DNA from: Hydrogenophaga sp.
GTDB taxonomy: Bacteria > Pseudomonadota > Gammaproteobacteria > Burkholderiales > Burkholderiaceae_C
Direction: 5' to 3'
Assembly: GCF_030373245.1 (NCBI RefSeq)
Contig: NZ_JAUCZF010000002.1
Location: forward strand, 186,001-250,000
DNA: 64,000 bases
Part shown: one piece after another, positions 56,443 through 64,000 of the stretch
Layout: the number at the start of each line of letters is the position of its first letter
Numbering within the stretch: position 1 is the stretch's first letter
The notes under the pieces: model-generated
The model's input: the letters and a program-made list of their open reading frames with translations, nothing else
What the model was told of the DNA's origin: nothing
The model's database searches: none
Made by a program: the position numbers and the translations under genes

Positions 56443-56825
56443 ACAGTCTGCAACGTGTGCTTTATGTGGAAGACGAGCCCGACATTCAGGCGGTGGCCCG
56501 CCTGGCGCTGGAGGTGGTGGGAGGGCTGATGGTCAAGACCTGTTCTTCGGGAGAAGAGGCGTTGCGGGAAGCGACCGCCTTCGAGCCCCAGCTGATCCTG
56601 CTCGACGTGATGATGCCGGGCATGGACGGACCCGGTACCCTGCGCGCGCTGCGCCAGCGGCCGTCGCTGGTCGATGTGCCGGTGGTCTTCATGACCGCGA
56701 AAGTGCAACCGCAGGAGGTGTCCTCCTACACCGCCATGGGTGCGCTGGGTGTGATTGCCAAACCCTTTGATCCCATGACGCTGGCCACCCAGGTGCGCGG
56801 ATTGTGGGGCGAACACCATGCCTGA
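56439..56825 (+). CDS. Single-domain response regulator
   Basis: 128 residues, one receiver domain with no output part. Acidic pair Glu11/Asp12, phospho-acceptor Asp56 (LILLDVMMPGMDG), Thr86 and Lys108 (IAKPFDPM) are all in place. It overlaps the preceding gene by 4 bases and the following one by 8. Single receivers in phosphorelays usually shuttle phosphate between a kinase and an Hpt domain, and the next gene starts with an Hpt domain. Confidence 0.95.
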   Translation: MNSLQRVLYVEDEPDIQAVARLALEVVGGLMVKTCSSGEEALREATAFEPQLILLDVMMPGMDGPGTLRALRQRPSLVDVPVVFMTAKVQPQEVSSYTAMGALGVIAKPFDPMTLATQVRGLWGEHHA

Positions 56826-59800
56826 TATGCCGCCTGTGGGCTCGCCGGACCAAATCCGTTCGCATCTAGAGCAACTGCAACGCGAGTTTGCCGGGCGCCT
56901 GCCCGCGCGGTTCGACGACATGCGTCGCTGCCATGCCCAACTGGGCGCCAGTGGCTGGACCACCCAAGAGGCCGAAACCCTGCACCGCCTGGTGCACAGC
57001 CTGACAGGCTCTGCCGGTACCTTCGGCATGCGAAACCTGTCGGACACGGCCCGCCAGGTGGAGGTCCATCTCGCTCGCATGTTGCGCCAGGGCGACGTGC
57101 CCGATAGGGACGAATGGAACGCCATCGGCGAGGGCATTGAGCGCATGGCAGAGATGGCCTTGTCCAGACCCGACATGGAAGCTCAAAGTGCCCACATGCC
57201 GTTGCTGCCTGCCGTGGCGGCTTCGGGTTCGGTGGTGCATCTGGTGATGGACGACCGTGTGCAGGCGGGCGCTTTGCGCGCTGCCTTGCAGGAAGGCGGT
57301 CACCGGGTCTGCCTGTACGAAGGTCTCAAGGCCTTCCGGCGCGATTTTGTGCACCGTTCAGACGCGGCCACCGAGGTCGTGGTGCTGGACGTGGCGTTCG
57401 CGCCCGGCGACCCGGGTGGCGCCGGTCTCTTGCGAGACCTGCGGCTCGGGCAGCAGTGGCGCACACCGGTGGTGGTGGCCCTGGACGATGGCGCCCTGGC
57501 TGCGCGCCTGGCCTTTTCGCGCGCAGGCGCCAGCCGCACCCTGGTGCGGCCTTTGGATCCGGATCGGCTGGGGGATGCGCTGAACATGCTGACCGGTCGG
57601 CAGCCCCGGCAGGCCTACCGGGTCCTGCTGGTCGATGACGACCCGGTGATGCTGGAAGTGCAGGCCGGGGCGTTGCGCGCGGTCGGTATGCAGGTGCGCG
57701 CGATCTCCCAGCCCCTGCACACACTGGAGGAACTGGACAGGTTCCAGCCCGATGTGCTGCTGCTCGATGTGTACATGCCAGACGCCAGTGGGCCGGAGCT
57801 GGCGGCGGTGCTGCGTGAAAACGAGGCCCACCTGCACCTGCCTATCGTGTTTCTCTCGGCCGAGACCGACATGACGCAGCAGTTGCTGGCGCTGAATCTG
57901 GGAGGGGACGACTTTCTGGTCAAGCCGGTGCAACCGGCCCACCTGGTGGCCGCTGTGACCGCGCGCGCGCGCCGGGCGCGCCAGGGTGAAAGCCTGAGAC
58001 AGCGCCTGCAGACCACAGTCTACGAACGCGACCGCGAGCACCTTGCTCTGGATCAGCACGCCATTGTCAGTATCGCCAATGGCGAGGGCAACATCACCTA
58101 CGCCAACGACCTGTTCTGCCAGGTCAGTGGCTACCGCCGGCGCGAGCTTCTGGGCATGAACCACCGCCTGCTGAGCTCACCCCAGAACGGCAAAGGTTTC
58201 ATCCGCTCGATTTGGCACTCCATTTCCGAGGGTCGTGTCTGGCACGGCGAGATACGCTGTGTGCGCAAGGACGGCAGCAGTTATTGGGTCGAGTCCACCA
58301 TCACCCCTTTTCTGAACTCGGCCGGGCGGGTGTACCAGTACGTCGCGATCCAGACCGATATCAGCCACATCAAAGCCGCGGAGGCCACGCTGCGCGCGCA
58401 ACGCGACATGCAGCGCGTCATCAGCGAAGCCGCTGCCCGGCTGATGGCGGCGCCCTCGGCCGACACGCAGGACGTGATCTACGAGGCGATGCGCCATAGC
58501 GGCGAGCAACTCGGTGCCGACCGGTCGTACCTCTTCCGATTCTCTGGAACAGGAGCCCTGGACAACACCCAGGTGTGGAGCGCTCCAGGCATGGATCCCA
58601 TGGACGACAGCCTGAAGACCACACCGGTTGAAGGCACGCCCTGGCTGCGGCAGCAATTTGAGCGCCATGGCATTCTCAATGTGCCCGATGTTCAAGCTTT
58701 GCCGCCCGAGGCGGCGCTGGACCGGGCGCGCATGGAAGAGCGCCAGATTCGGGCCTTTCTGGCCTTTCCACTGCAGCGCAATGGGCAGATTTTCGGGTTC
58801 ATCGGATACAGCGCGATGCGCCAGCGGCGCGATTGGACTTCCGACGAGATCGAACTGCTGAAGGTGCTGGCCGATGTGGTGGCCAGCGCGGTGGCGCGCA
58901 AGCTGGCGGAGGCCGCATTGCGCGAAAGCGAATCCCGGCTGAACTTCCTGGTGTCGTCCAGCCCTGTGGTGATCTACACCCGTTCGGTAGAGGCTCCTCA
59001 CGCGGCGGCGTATGTCAGCCCCAATGTGAGGCAGCTGATGGGCTTTGAGCCCGAAGCCTTGACCAACGATCCGGAGCAGGGCCTGGGCTTGGTGCATCCG
59101 GACGACCGTGGACGCATGTCGAGGGAACTCCCGCTGATCCTGTCGCAAGGGGTGGACCTCAGCGAATACCGCCTGCGGCGCGCGGATGGCAGCTACCGCT
59201 GGGTGCAGGACCAGCGTCGCCTGGCGCGCGACGCTCAGGACCGACCAGTCGAGATCATTGGGTACTGGCTGGACATCACCGAACGCAAACGCATCGAACA
59301 CGAGTTGCTGATGTTCAACCGTGACCTGGAGCAGCGCGTGGCCGAGCAGACGCGCTCAGTGATCGAGAGCGAGCGTTTCGCCCGCGCCACGCTGGATGCC
59401 CTGAGCGCGCGGGTGGTGATTCTGGACAGCGAAGGCAGGGTGCTGGCGGCCAACCGGGCCTGGGAGGCCTTCGGCGCCCTGGAGATGGTGCAGACAGGCT
59501 CCAGCTACCTGGACATCTGTGACAGCACCTGTGCCGCTGACAATGCCGTCGGTCAGCCTTTGGCCAACGGCATCCGCGCAGTCATCCAGGGTGATGCGTC
59601 GGAATTCCTGCACGAGTATCTCTGTCGCCGCGAGGCCGAACCTCGCTGGTTCCTGTGCCGCGTCGAGCGCTTCCCTGGCGATGGCGCGGTCCGCGCCGTG
59701 GTCTCGCACGAGAACATCACACAGATGAAGCTCATCGAGCGCCAGCAACTGCGCTCGCAGCGCCTGGAAAGCCTCGGCACGCTGGCTGGTGGCGTGGCGC

Positions 59801-60918
59801 ACGATCTCAACAATGCCCTTGCGCCTGTGCTCATGGGCATGGCGATGCTCAAGGAGCAATACCCCGAAGAACCCCGCATGTTCGACATGATCCGCGCCAG
59901 CGCACAACGCGGGGCGGACATGGTTCGGCAGCTGCTCACCTTCGCCAAAGGCGTCGAGGGGGAGCGGGTGCCGGTGTCGCCCGAGCGCCTGGTGCATGAG
60001 CTGCACAGCCTGATGCGCGGTAGCTTTCCGAAGAACATCCAGCTGCAGGTGGACAGTGGCGTCGGGGTGCCCATGGTCATCGGTGACGCCACACAGTTGC
60101 ACCAGATACTGCTCAACCTGTGCGTCAATGCCCGAGACGCCATGCTCGACGGTGGCGTACTTTCGCTGGGCGCACAGTCGATCGAGATAGATGCCGGGTA
60201 TGCCCGATCGGTGCCAGATGCCCGGCCGGGTCTCTACGTGTGCTGGCGGGTGAGCGACACGGGCAGCGGCATTCCCCCAGAGGTGCTGGACCGCATCTTT
60301 GACCCTTTCTTCACCACCAAGAGCCCTGACCGCGGGACCGGCCTGGGTCTGTCCACGGTGCTGGGCATCGTGAAAAGCCATGGCGGGTTTGTGCAGGTGT
60401 ATTCGCCGCCCGGCTGTGGAGCAACTTTCTCTGTGTACCTTCCCGCCGATGTCTCGGGCAACGTTGCCGCTGCGCCCGAAGCAGCCAGCGTGTTCCGGGG
60501 CCAGGGAGAAACTGTGCTGTTCGTGGACGATGAGGCCGCTGTGCGTGAAGTGGGTCGCAGCGTGCTGCGGCGACTCAACTTTGAGCCTTTGGTCGCTGTC
60601 GACGGCGCCGATGGCCTGGTGCAGGTGGCTCAGCACCGGCATGTCTTGCGCGCTGTCATCACCGACCTGCACATGCCACACATGGACGGCGTGGCCTTTG
60701 TGCGCGCTCTGAGGCAAGCCCATCCTGATCTGCCTGTGGTGATAGCCAGTGGCCGGGTGGATGATTCGGTGGCCCAGTCTCTTGATGACCTGGGCGTCAC
60801 GTCCCGGCTTGACAAGCCGTTCTCCGAAAACCAGATGGCGAAGGTGCTCAGCGAGCTGCTGGTCGCCAGGGAACCAAGCCGGCAGACCTTCGATACCCGC
60901 AACATCAGCGTGAGTTAG
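56818..60918 (+). CDS. Large soluble hybrid kinase: Hpt-REC-REC-PAS-GAF-PAS-PAS-HisKA-HATPase-REC
   Basis: 1,366 residues without membrane segments. Hpt domain with His60 ([13 protein letters not shown]); a degenerate receiver (about 138-258, VVVLDVAF with Asp191 but Arg in place of the Lys before Pro); a complete receiver with Asp317 ([12 protein letters not shown]) and Lys369; PAS (about 405-520); GAF (about 530-695); PAS_3-type PAS (about 705-825, VHPDDRGRM and WVQDQRR); a further PAS (about 855-970); HisKA with His995 ([16 protein letters not shown]); HATPase_c (to about 1210); C-terminal receiver with Asp1283 and Lys1333. The HisKA type differs from that of the two upstream kinases. No DNA-binding, GGDEF or EAL domain is present. 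Confidence 0.92.
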   Translation: MPDMPPVGSPDQIRSHLEQLQREFAGRLPARFDDMRRCHAQLGASGWTTQEAETLHRLVHSLTGSAGTFGMRNLSDTARQVEVHLARMLRQGDVPDRDEWNAIGEGIERMAEMALSRPDMEAQSAHMPLLPAVAASGSVVHLVMDDRVQAGALRAALQEGGHRVCLYEGLKAFRRDFVHRSDAATEVVVLDVAFAPGDPGGAGLLRDLRLGQQWRTPVVVALDDGALAARLAFSRAGASRTLVRPLDPDRLGDALNMLTGRQPRQAYRVLLVDDDPVMLEVQAGALRAVGMQVRAISQPLHTLEELDRFQPDVLLLDVYMPDASGPELAAVLRENEAHLHLPIVFLSAETDMTQQLLALNLGGDDFLVKPVQPAHLVAAVTARARRARQGESLRQRLQTTVYERDREHLALDQHAIVSIANGEGNITYANDLFCQVSGYRRRELLGMNHRLLSSPQNGKGFIRSIWHSISEGRVWHGEIRCVRKDGSSYWVESTITPFLNSAGRVYQYVAIQTDISHIKAAEATLRAQRDMQRVISEAAARLMAAPSADTQDVIYEAMRHSGEQLGADRSYLFRFSGTGALDNTQVWSAPGMDPMDDSLKTTPVEGTPWLRQQFERHGILNVPDVQALPPEAALDRARMEERQIRAFLAFPLQRNGQIFGFIGYSAMRQRRDWTSDEIELLKVLADVVASAVARKLAEAALRESESRLNFLVSSSPVVIYTRSVEAPHAAAYVSPNVRQLMGFEPEALTNDPEQGLGLVHPDDRGRMSRELPLILSQGVDLSEYRLRRADGSYRWVQDQRRLARDAQDRPVEIIGYWLDITERKRIEHELLMFNRDLEQRVAEQTRSVIESERFARATLDALSARVVILDSEGRVLAANRAWEAFGALEMVQTGSSYLDICDSTCAADNAVGQPLANGIRAVIQGDASEFLHEYLCRREAEPRWFLCRVERFPGDGAVRAVVSHENITQMKLIERQQLRSQRLESLGTLAGGVAHDLNNALAPVLMGMAMLKEQYPEEPRMFDMIRASAQRGADMVRQLLTFAKGVEGERVPVSPERLVHELHSLMRGSFPKNIQLQVDSGVGVPMVIGDATQLHQILLNLCVNARDAMLDGGVLSLGAQSIEIDAGYARSVPDARPGLYVCWRVSDTGSGIPPEVLDRIFDPFFTTKSPDRGTGLGLSTVLGIVKSHGGFVQVYSPPGCGATFSVYLPADVSGNVAAAPEAASVFRGQGETVLFVDDEAAVREVGRSVLRRLNFEPLVAVDGADGLVQVAQHRHVLRAVITDLHMPHMDGVAFVRALRQAHPDLPVVIASGRVDDSVAQSLDDLGVTSRLDKPFSENQMAKVLSELLVAREPSRQTFDTRNISVS

Positions 60919-60942
60919 GGCTGATCCGGACAGGGGGCGGCG

Positions 60943-61611
60943 GTGCCTTCGCGTACAGTGCCGGGTGTGGACAACAACAATGCACCCGATCAAAAAACAC
61001 CCGCTGGCAGGCCTGTTCTGGATGTGGATGTGGTCATGCGGCGCGAGCCCGTGGTCGGCCCCATGGCGCGCTGGCAACCCTGGCGCTGGGTGCTGAGCGA
61101 TGTGCTGCTGACGGGCGAGCCCTCTTGGTCGAGTGACGATGTCGAAGCACCGCCTGCTGAGCCGCGCGAAGTGGCGCCGCTGGAAGGCGCAGAGGCGGTG
61201 GCTGGCGCGTCCTACTGGCTGTACCCGGGGCGGCGCGTCACGCTGTTTCGCGACGATGCCGAAGGCTATTTCCTCAACCTCTCCAGCCCGAATCCTTGTT
61301 TCTGGGTTTTCTGGCGCCTTGACGAAGCCCGCCTGATCGAGGGTGAGTCAGTCGCCGTGCCCCAGGTCGTCACGCTGAGTTACCACGATGCGGGCCGTTG
61401 GCTCGATGCCCAGGAGCGAGTCGACCAGGTGCCCGCGCCGGCTCCCGTGGTGGACTGGCTTCGCGGTTTTGTGGCCGAGCACTACCAGGCTGAGCCCAAG
61501 CGGCGCAAGCGGCCCGACAGTTTCAAGCCGCTGACCGATCGCTTCGGCCAGCCGGTGCGCATTTCCACCGACAAGGTGCATGGACCTCGCTCGCCCGGGA
61601 GTGGCGCATGA
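60943..61611 (+). CDS. DUF3305 domain protein
   Basis: 222 residues from a GTG with an AGGGGG ribosome-binding site about 6 bases upstream; a GTG at 60967 is an alternative. DUF3305 covers about residues 28-170: VDVVMRREPVVGPMARWQPWRW, GASYWLYPGRRVTLFRDDAEGYFLNLSS-type core, and PQVVTLSYHDAGRWLDAQE. The family is found with formate dehydrogenase accessory genes (DUF3306, ferredoxin, TorD-like chaperone). Function not established. Confidence 0.88.
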   Translation: MPSRTVPGVDNNNAPDQKTPAGRPVLDVDVVMRREPVVGPMARWQPWRWVLSDVLLTGEPSWSSDDVEAPPAEPREVAPLEGAEAVAGASYWLYPGRRVTLFRDDAEGYFLNLSSPNPCFWVFWRLDEARLIEGESVAVPQVVTLSYHDAGRWLDAQERVDQVPAPAPVVDWLRGFVAEHYQAEPKRRKRPDSFKPLTDRFGQPVRISTDKVHGPRSPGSGA

Positions 61612-62432
61612 CGCTGCGCATCGGCATCAGCGCCCGACTGCTGCACGACCCGCCGCCAGGCCTGGGCTTGCCGCAAAAGCGGCTGCAGTTCCTGGAGAGC
61701 TCGATGGCGCACTGGATCATGGCGCATGGGGCGATCGCGCTGATGGTGCCCTTCATCGACGAGGAAAGTCCGCTGTCGGTGAACCGGGCGCCCGTCTCCG
61801 ACATCGTGGATCTGCTCGATGGCCTGGTGCTGCAGGGCGGGATCGACATCTGCCCCGAAAGCTACGGCGGCACGCTGGCCGATCCGGCCTGGGCCGGCGA
61901 CGCCATTCGCGACCGCTACGAACTGGCCTTGCTGCGCGCGTTCATCGAGGCGGGCAAGCCCGTGCTCGGTATCTGCCGCGGCGCGCAACTCATCAATGTG
62001 TGCTTTGGTGGCACGCTGGTGCAGGACATTCCCAGCATGCGCGCCGGCGCCCTCGTGCACCAGGACACCCACCGGTACGACCGTCTGATGCACGAGGTGC
62101 AGTTTGTCGTCGGTTCGTCGCTGGCGCAGCTGTACGGAGACGATCGCCCGCACCAGGTGACCAGCATCCACCACCAGTGTGTGGACCGGCTGGGCGACGG
62201 CCTGGAAGTGGAGGCGCTCTCGCCGGTAGACGGTATCGTGGAGGCCATCCGCCACCGCGGCCCGTCCTTTGTGCTCGGCGTGCAATGGCACCCGGAGTTC
62301 CACCTCACCCCAGGAGAAGAGACGCAGGGCCTGCTGGACAGCGGCCCGATGATGAGTGCTTTTCTGAAAGCGGCCCGCGGTCGTGCTGATCGCCACCGCG
62401 CCAAGACCGCGCACCCTCAGACGGCCCACTGA
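61608..62432 (+). CDS. Class I glutamine amidotransferase-like hydrolase (PuuD-like)
   Basis: 274 residues. It starts with IGISARLLHDPP and has the nucleophile elbow GICRGAQLINVCFGG (Cys near residue 123) and the catalytic His and Glu in GVQWHPEF. This is the gamma-glutamyl-gamma-aminobutyrate hydrolase (peptidase C26) family. The start overlaps the DUF3305 stop by 4 bases, and DUF3306 starts one base after its stop, so it is translated with formate-dehydrogenase accessory genes, not with polyamine genes. The physiological substrate is therefore open. Confidence 0.9.
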   Translation: MTLRIGISARLLHDPPPGLGLPQKRLQFLESSMAHWIMAHGAIALMVPFIDEESPLSVNRAPVSDIVDLLDGLVLQGGIDICPESYGGTLADPAWAGDAIRDRYELALLRAFIEAGKPVLGICRGAQLINVCFGGTLVQDIPSMRAGALVHQDTHRYDRLMHEVQFVVGSSLAQLYGDDRPHQVTSIHHQCVDRLGDGLEVEALSPVDGIVEAIRHRGPSFVLGVQWHPEFHLTPGEETQGLLDSGPMMSAFLKAARGRADRHRAKTAHPQTAH

Positions 62433-62433
62433 C

Positions 62434-63102
62434 ATGGCGATCGAAGACGACGACAACTTTTTCAGCCGCTGGTCGCGTCGCAAGGCGCAGGTGCGCAGCG
62501 GCGCTCCGCTGCCAGCCGAGCCGGCGCCGCCGGTGGCGCGCGTGGCGCCGCCCGCTGCTGCTTCAGACGGCAAAGCCGCTGTATCCACCGAGACGTCTGC
62601 ACAGGCTGAGCAGCCAGCTCCTCCGCCACCCACGCTGGAAGATGTGGCCGAACTCACGCCGCAGTCCGACTTCAAGCGCTTCGTTGGCCGTGGTGTGTCG
62701 CCCGAGGTGCGCAACGCCGCGGTGAAGAAGCTGTTCACCGATCCTCACTACAACGTGATGGACGGACTGGACATCTACATCGACGACTATTCCCAGCCCA
62801 GCCCGCTGTCGGCCGCCATGATGGCCAAGATGGTGGGTGCGCAGTTCCTCAAGCTGGTCGACGATCCGAACGAAGTGAAAGCAACCCCTGCCATCGCTTC
62901 GCCAGTGTCGGATGCGGTGCAAGAAGCCGCGGTGCCCGACACACCTGAACGCCCTACTGCCGCCAAATCGGCGGAGCCACCAGCGGACACCGCCACCGCT
63001 GCGAACGAATCACCACAGACGCCACCCCATGACCACGTTGATCTGCAACTGCAACCAGACCATGCCCCTGAACGCGAAGGCGCTGGGCGAAGCACTGGAT
63101 GA
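62434..63102 (+). CDS. DUF3306 domain protein
   Basis: 222 residues from the ATG at 62434. The DUF3306 signature DNFFSRWSRRKAQVRSG is at the start, and DFKRFVGRGVSPEVRNAAVKKLFTDPHYNVMDGLDIYIDDYSQP in pieces follows after a Pro/Ala-rich linker. Homologues pair with DUF3305 next to formate dehydrogenase. The last 24 codons overlap the next gene in another frame and show no conservation-like pattern. Confidence 0.9.
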   Translation: MAIEDDDNFFSRWSRRKAQVRSGAPLPAEPAPPVARVAPPAAASDGKAAVSTETSAQAEQPAPPPPTLEDVAELTPQSDFKRFVGRGVSPEVRNAAVKKLFTDPHYNVMDGLDIYIDDYSQPSPLSAAMMAKMVGAQFLKLVDDPNEVKATPAIASPVSDAVQEAAVPDTPERPTAAKSAEPPADTATAANESPQTPPHDHVDLQLQPDHAPEREGAGRSTG

Positions 63103-64000
63103 AGACCTGACGCTGCACACCACGCTGTGCCGGCGCGACGCGCCCGCCTTTCAGAAGGCGGCCCGCAACCCGGACGAACTGGTGGTCGCCTGCACCCAGG
63201 AAAGCCGGCTGTTCACCGAGCTGGCGGGCGAGACCGAAGGTGCGGTGTCGCTGGACGTGCGCCCGATCCGATTTGTCAACATCCGCGAGACCGGGGGCTG
63301 GGGTCGCGAAGCGGCCAAGGCCACACCCAAAATGGCCGCGCTGCTGGCGCTGGCGCGCCTGCCCGACGCCGAACCGGTGGGCACGGTGGGATACCAGAGC
63401 GCCGGGCGTCTGCTCATCATCGGCCCACTGGAGAGCGCCGAGCGTGCAGCTGCCCAGGTGAGCGACGTGCTGGATGTGACGCTGCTGGCCTCCGGCGGCT
63501 CAGGCTCGCAGGCGCGGCGCTACCCGGTGCTGGCGGGTGAGGTCAAACAGCTCACGGGCTGGCTCGGCGCGTTCACCCTGTTGCGCAGCACCAGCAACCC
63601 GATCGACCTCGACCTGTGCACCCGCTGCAACGCGTGTGTGGCCGCCTGCCCCGAGGGCGCGATTGGCCTGGACTACCAGATCGACATGGGCCGCTGCAAG
63701 TCGCACCGCGCCTGTGTCTCGGCCTGCGAGGCGGTGGGCGCGATCCAGTTCGGACGCGATCCCCAGTCCCACGAAGACAGTTTTGATCTCGTGCTCGACC
63801 TGCGCGAAAGCCCGGCTTTCAGCCAGCATGCGCTGCCCCAGGGTTATGTGCACCTGCCCGCCGGGCTTGACAGTGCGCCGGCGCTTGGCGCGTTGATCAA
63901 GCTGCGCGACCTGGTGGGCGAATTCGAGAAGCCGCGTTTCTTCAACTACAAACAAAAAATCTGCGCTCATGGTCGCAACGAGCAGGTGGGCTGCAACGCC
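63029..64000 (+). CDS. 4Fe-4S binding protein, partial (cut by window edge)
   Basis: 324 codons are visible and the frame runs off the right edge. It starts MTTLICNCNQTMPLNAK, a typical N-terminus for the ferredoxin-like protein of formate dehydrogenase loci. A first cluster motif CTRCNACVAACPEGAI lies near residue 200, a second, less regular one (CKSHRACVSACEAVGAI) about 25 residues later, and a further CAHGRNEQVGC near the edge may begin another. The start lies 74 bases inside the DUF3306 gene. It may pass electrons to or from the dehydrogenase. Confidence 0.9.
   Translation, partial: MTTLICNCNQTMPLNAKALGEALDEDLTLHTTLCRRDAPAFQKAARNPDELVVACTQESRLFTELAGETEGAVSLDVRPIRFVNIRETGGWGREAAKATPKMAALLALARLPDAEPVGTVGYQSAGRLLIIGPLESAERAAAQVSDVLDVTLLASGGSGSQARRYPVLAGEVKQLTGWLGAFTLLRSTSNPIDLDLCTRCNACVAACPEGAIGLDYQIDMGRCKSHRACVSACEAVGAIQFGRDPQSHEDSFDLVLDLRESPAFSQHALPQGYVHLPAGLDSAPALGALIKLRDLVGEFEKPRFFNYKQKICAHGRNEQVGCNA

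Overview
The window is a contiguous piece of a GC-rich beta-proteobacterial chromosome. Gene content and order (rhodanese-grxC-secB-gpsA, prfA-prmC-grxD next to hemA, DUF971-ubiE-Tim44-ubiJ-ubiB, aspS-DUF883-holin-nudB, a DUF3683 flavoprotein, DUF3460, DUF3305/DUF3306) point to Burkholderiales, most likely Comamonadaceae and something close to Hydrogenophaga or Acidovorax. This placement comes from recalled gene order, not from a search. Coding density is very high, no gap between genes exceeds 300 bases, codon and base use look even, and I saw no rRNA, tRNA, CRISPR array, insertion sequence or phage module.

Layout. 1-4 kb: minus-strand housekeeping genes hemA, prfA, prmC, grxD and the first codons of another gene. 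4-9.3 kb: a complete minus-strand glycerol-3-phosphate/glycerophosphodiester uptake operon, ugpBAECQ. 9.5-13.4 kb: a 1,295-residue fused FAD/Fe-S oxidoreductase. 13.5-18 kb: a ubiquinone-biosynthesis group. 18-29.6 kb: a long plus-strand run of FmdB, DUF502, aspS, a DUF883/holin/YqjK-like membrane trio, nudB, an EEP-family phosphatase, clsB, folE with a BLUF photoreceptor, an EamA transporter, DUF429, a type II lumazine synthase, an acetyltransferase and a thermonuclease. 29.6-32.8 kb: moeB, ctpA, gpmA (minus). 32.9-35.2 kb: rhodanese, grxC, secB, gpsA (plus). 35.3-41 kb: pantothenate (panB, panC) and NAD (nadC, nadA, nadB) biosynthesis, with two copies of an identical 35-bp hairpin repeat at the two convergent gene junctions and a tandem 80-bp repeat beside nadB. 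41-50 kb: scpA, DUF3460, a carbonic-anhydrase-like gene behind a SulP anion transporter, a SmpA/OmlA lipoprotein, DUF1275, metG, mrp/apbC.

50-61 kb is the most distinctive region. Six tightly overlapping genes encode a TonB-dependent receptor, a YfiR-family periplasmic protein, a CHASE8-type sensor kinase, a second sensor kinase with two receiver domains, a single-domain response regulator, and a 1,366-residue soluble hybrid kinase with an N-terminal Hpt domain. Together they look like an envelope-to-cytoplasm phosphorelay with many phospho-sites but no output domain encoded in the operon. From 61 kb to the end are four genes (DUF3305, a class I glutamine-amidotransferase-like hydrolase, DUF3306, a 4Fe-4S protein cut by the window edge) that usually accompany a formate dehydrogenase, which would lie just beyond the window.

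Main points for a second look: the TonB receptor/YfiR/phosphorelay operon with paired dyads upstream; the SulP plus CsoSCA-like carbonic anhydrase pair; BLUF in the folE operon with all key photocycle residues; the repeat family at convergent junctions; and a possible leaderless hemA transcript.
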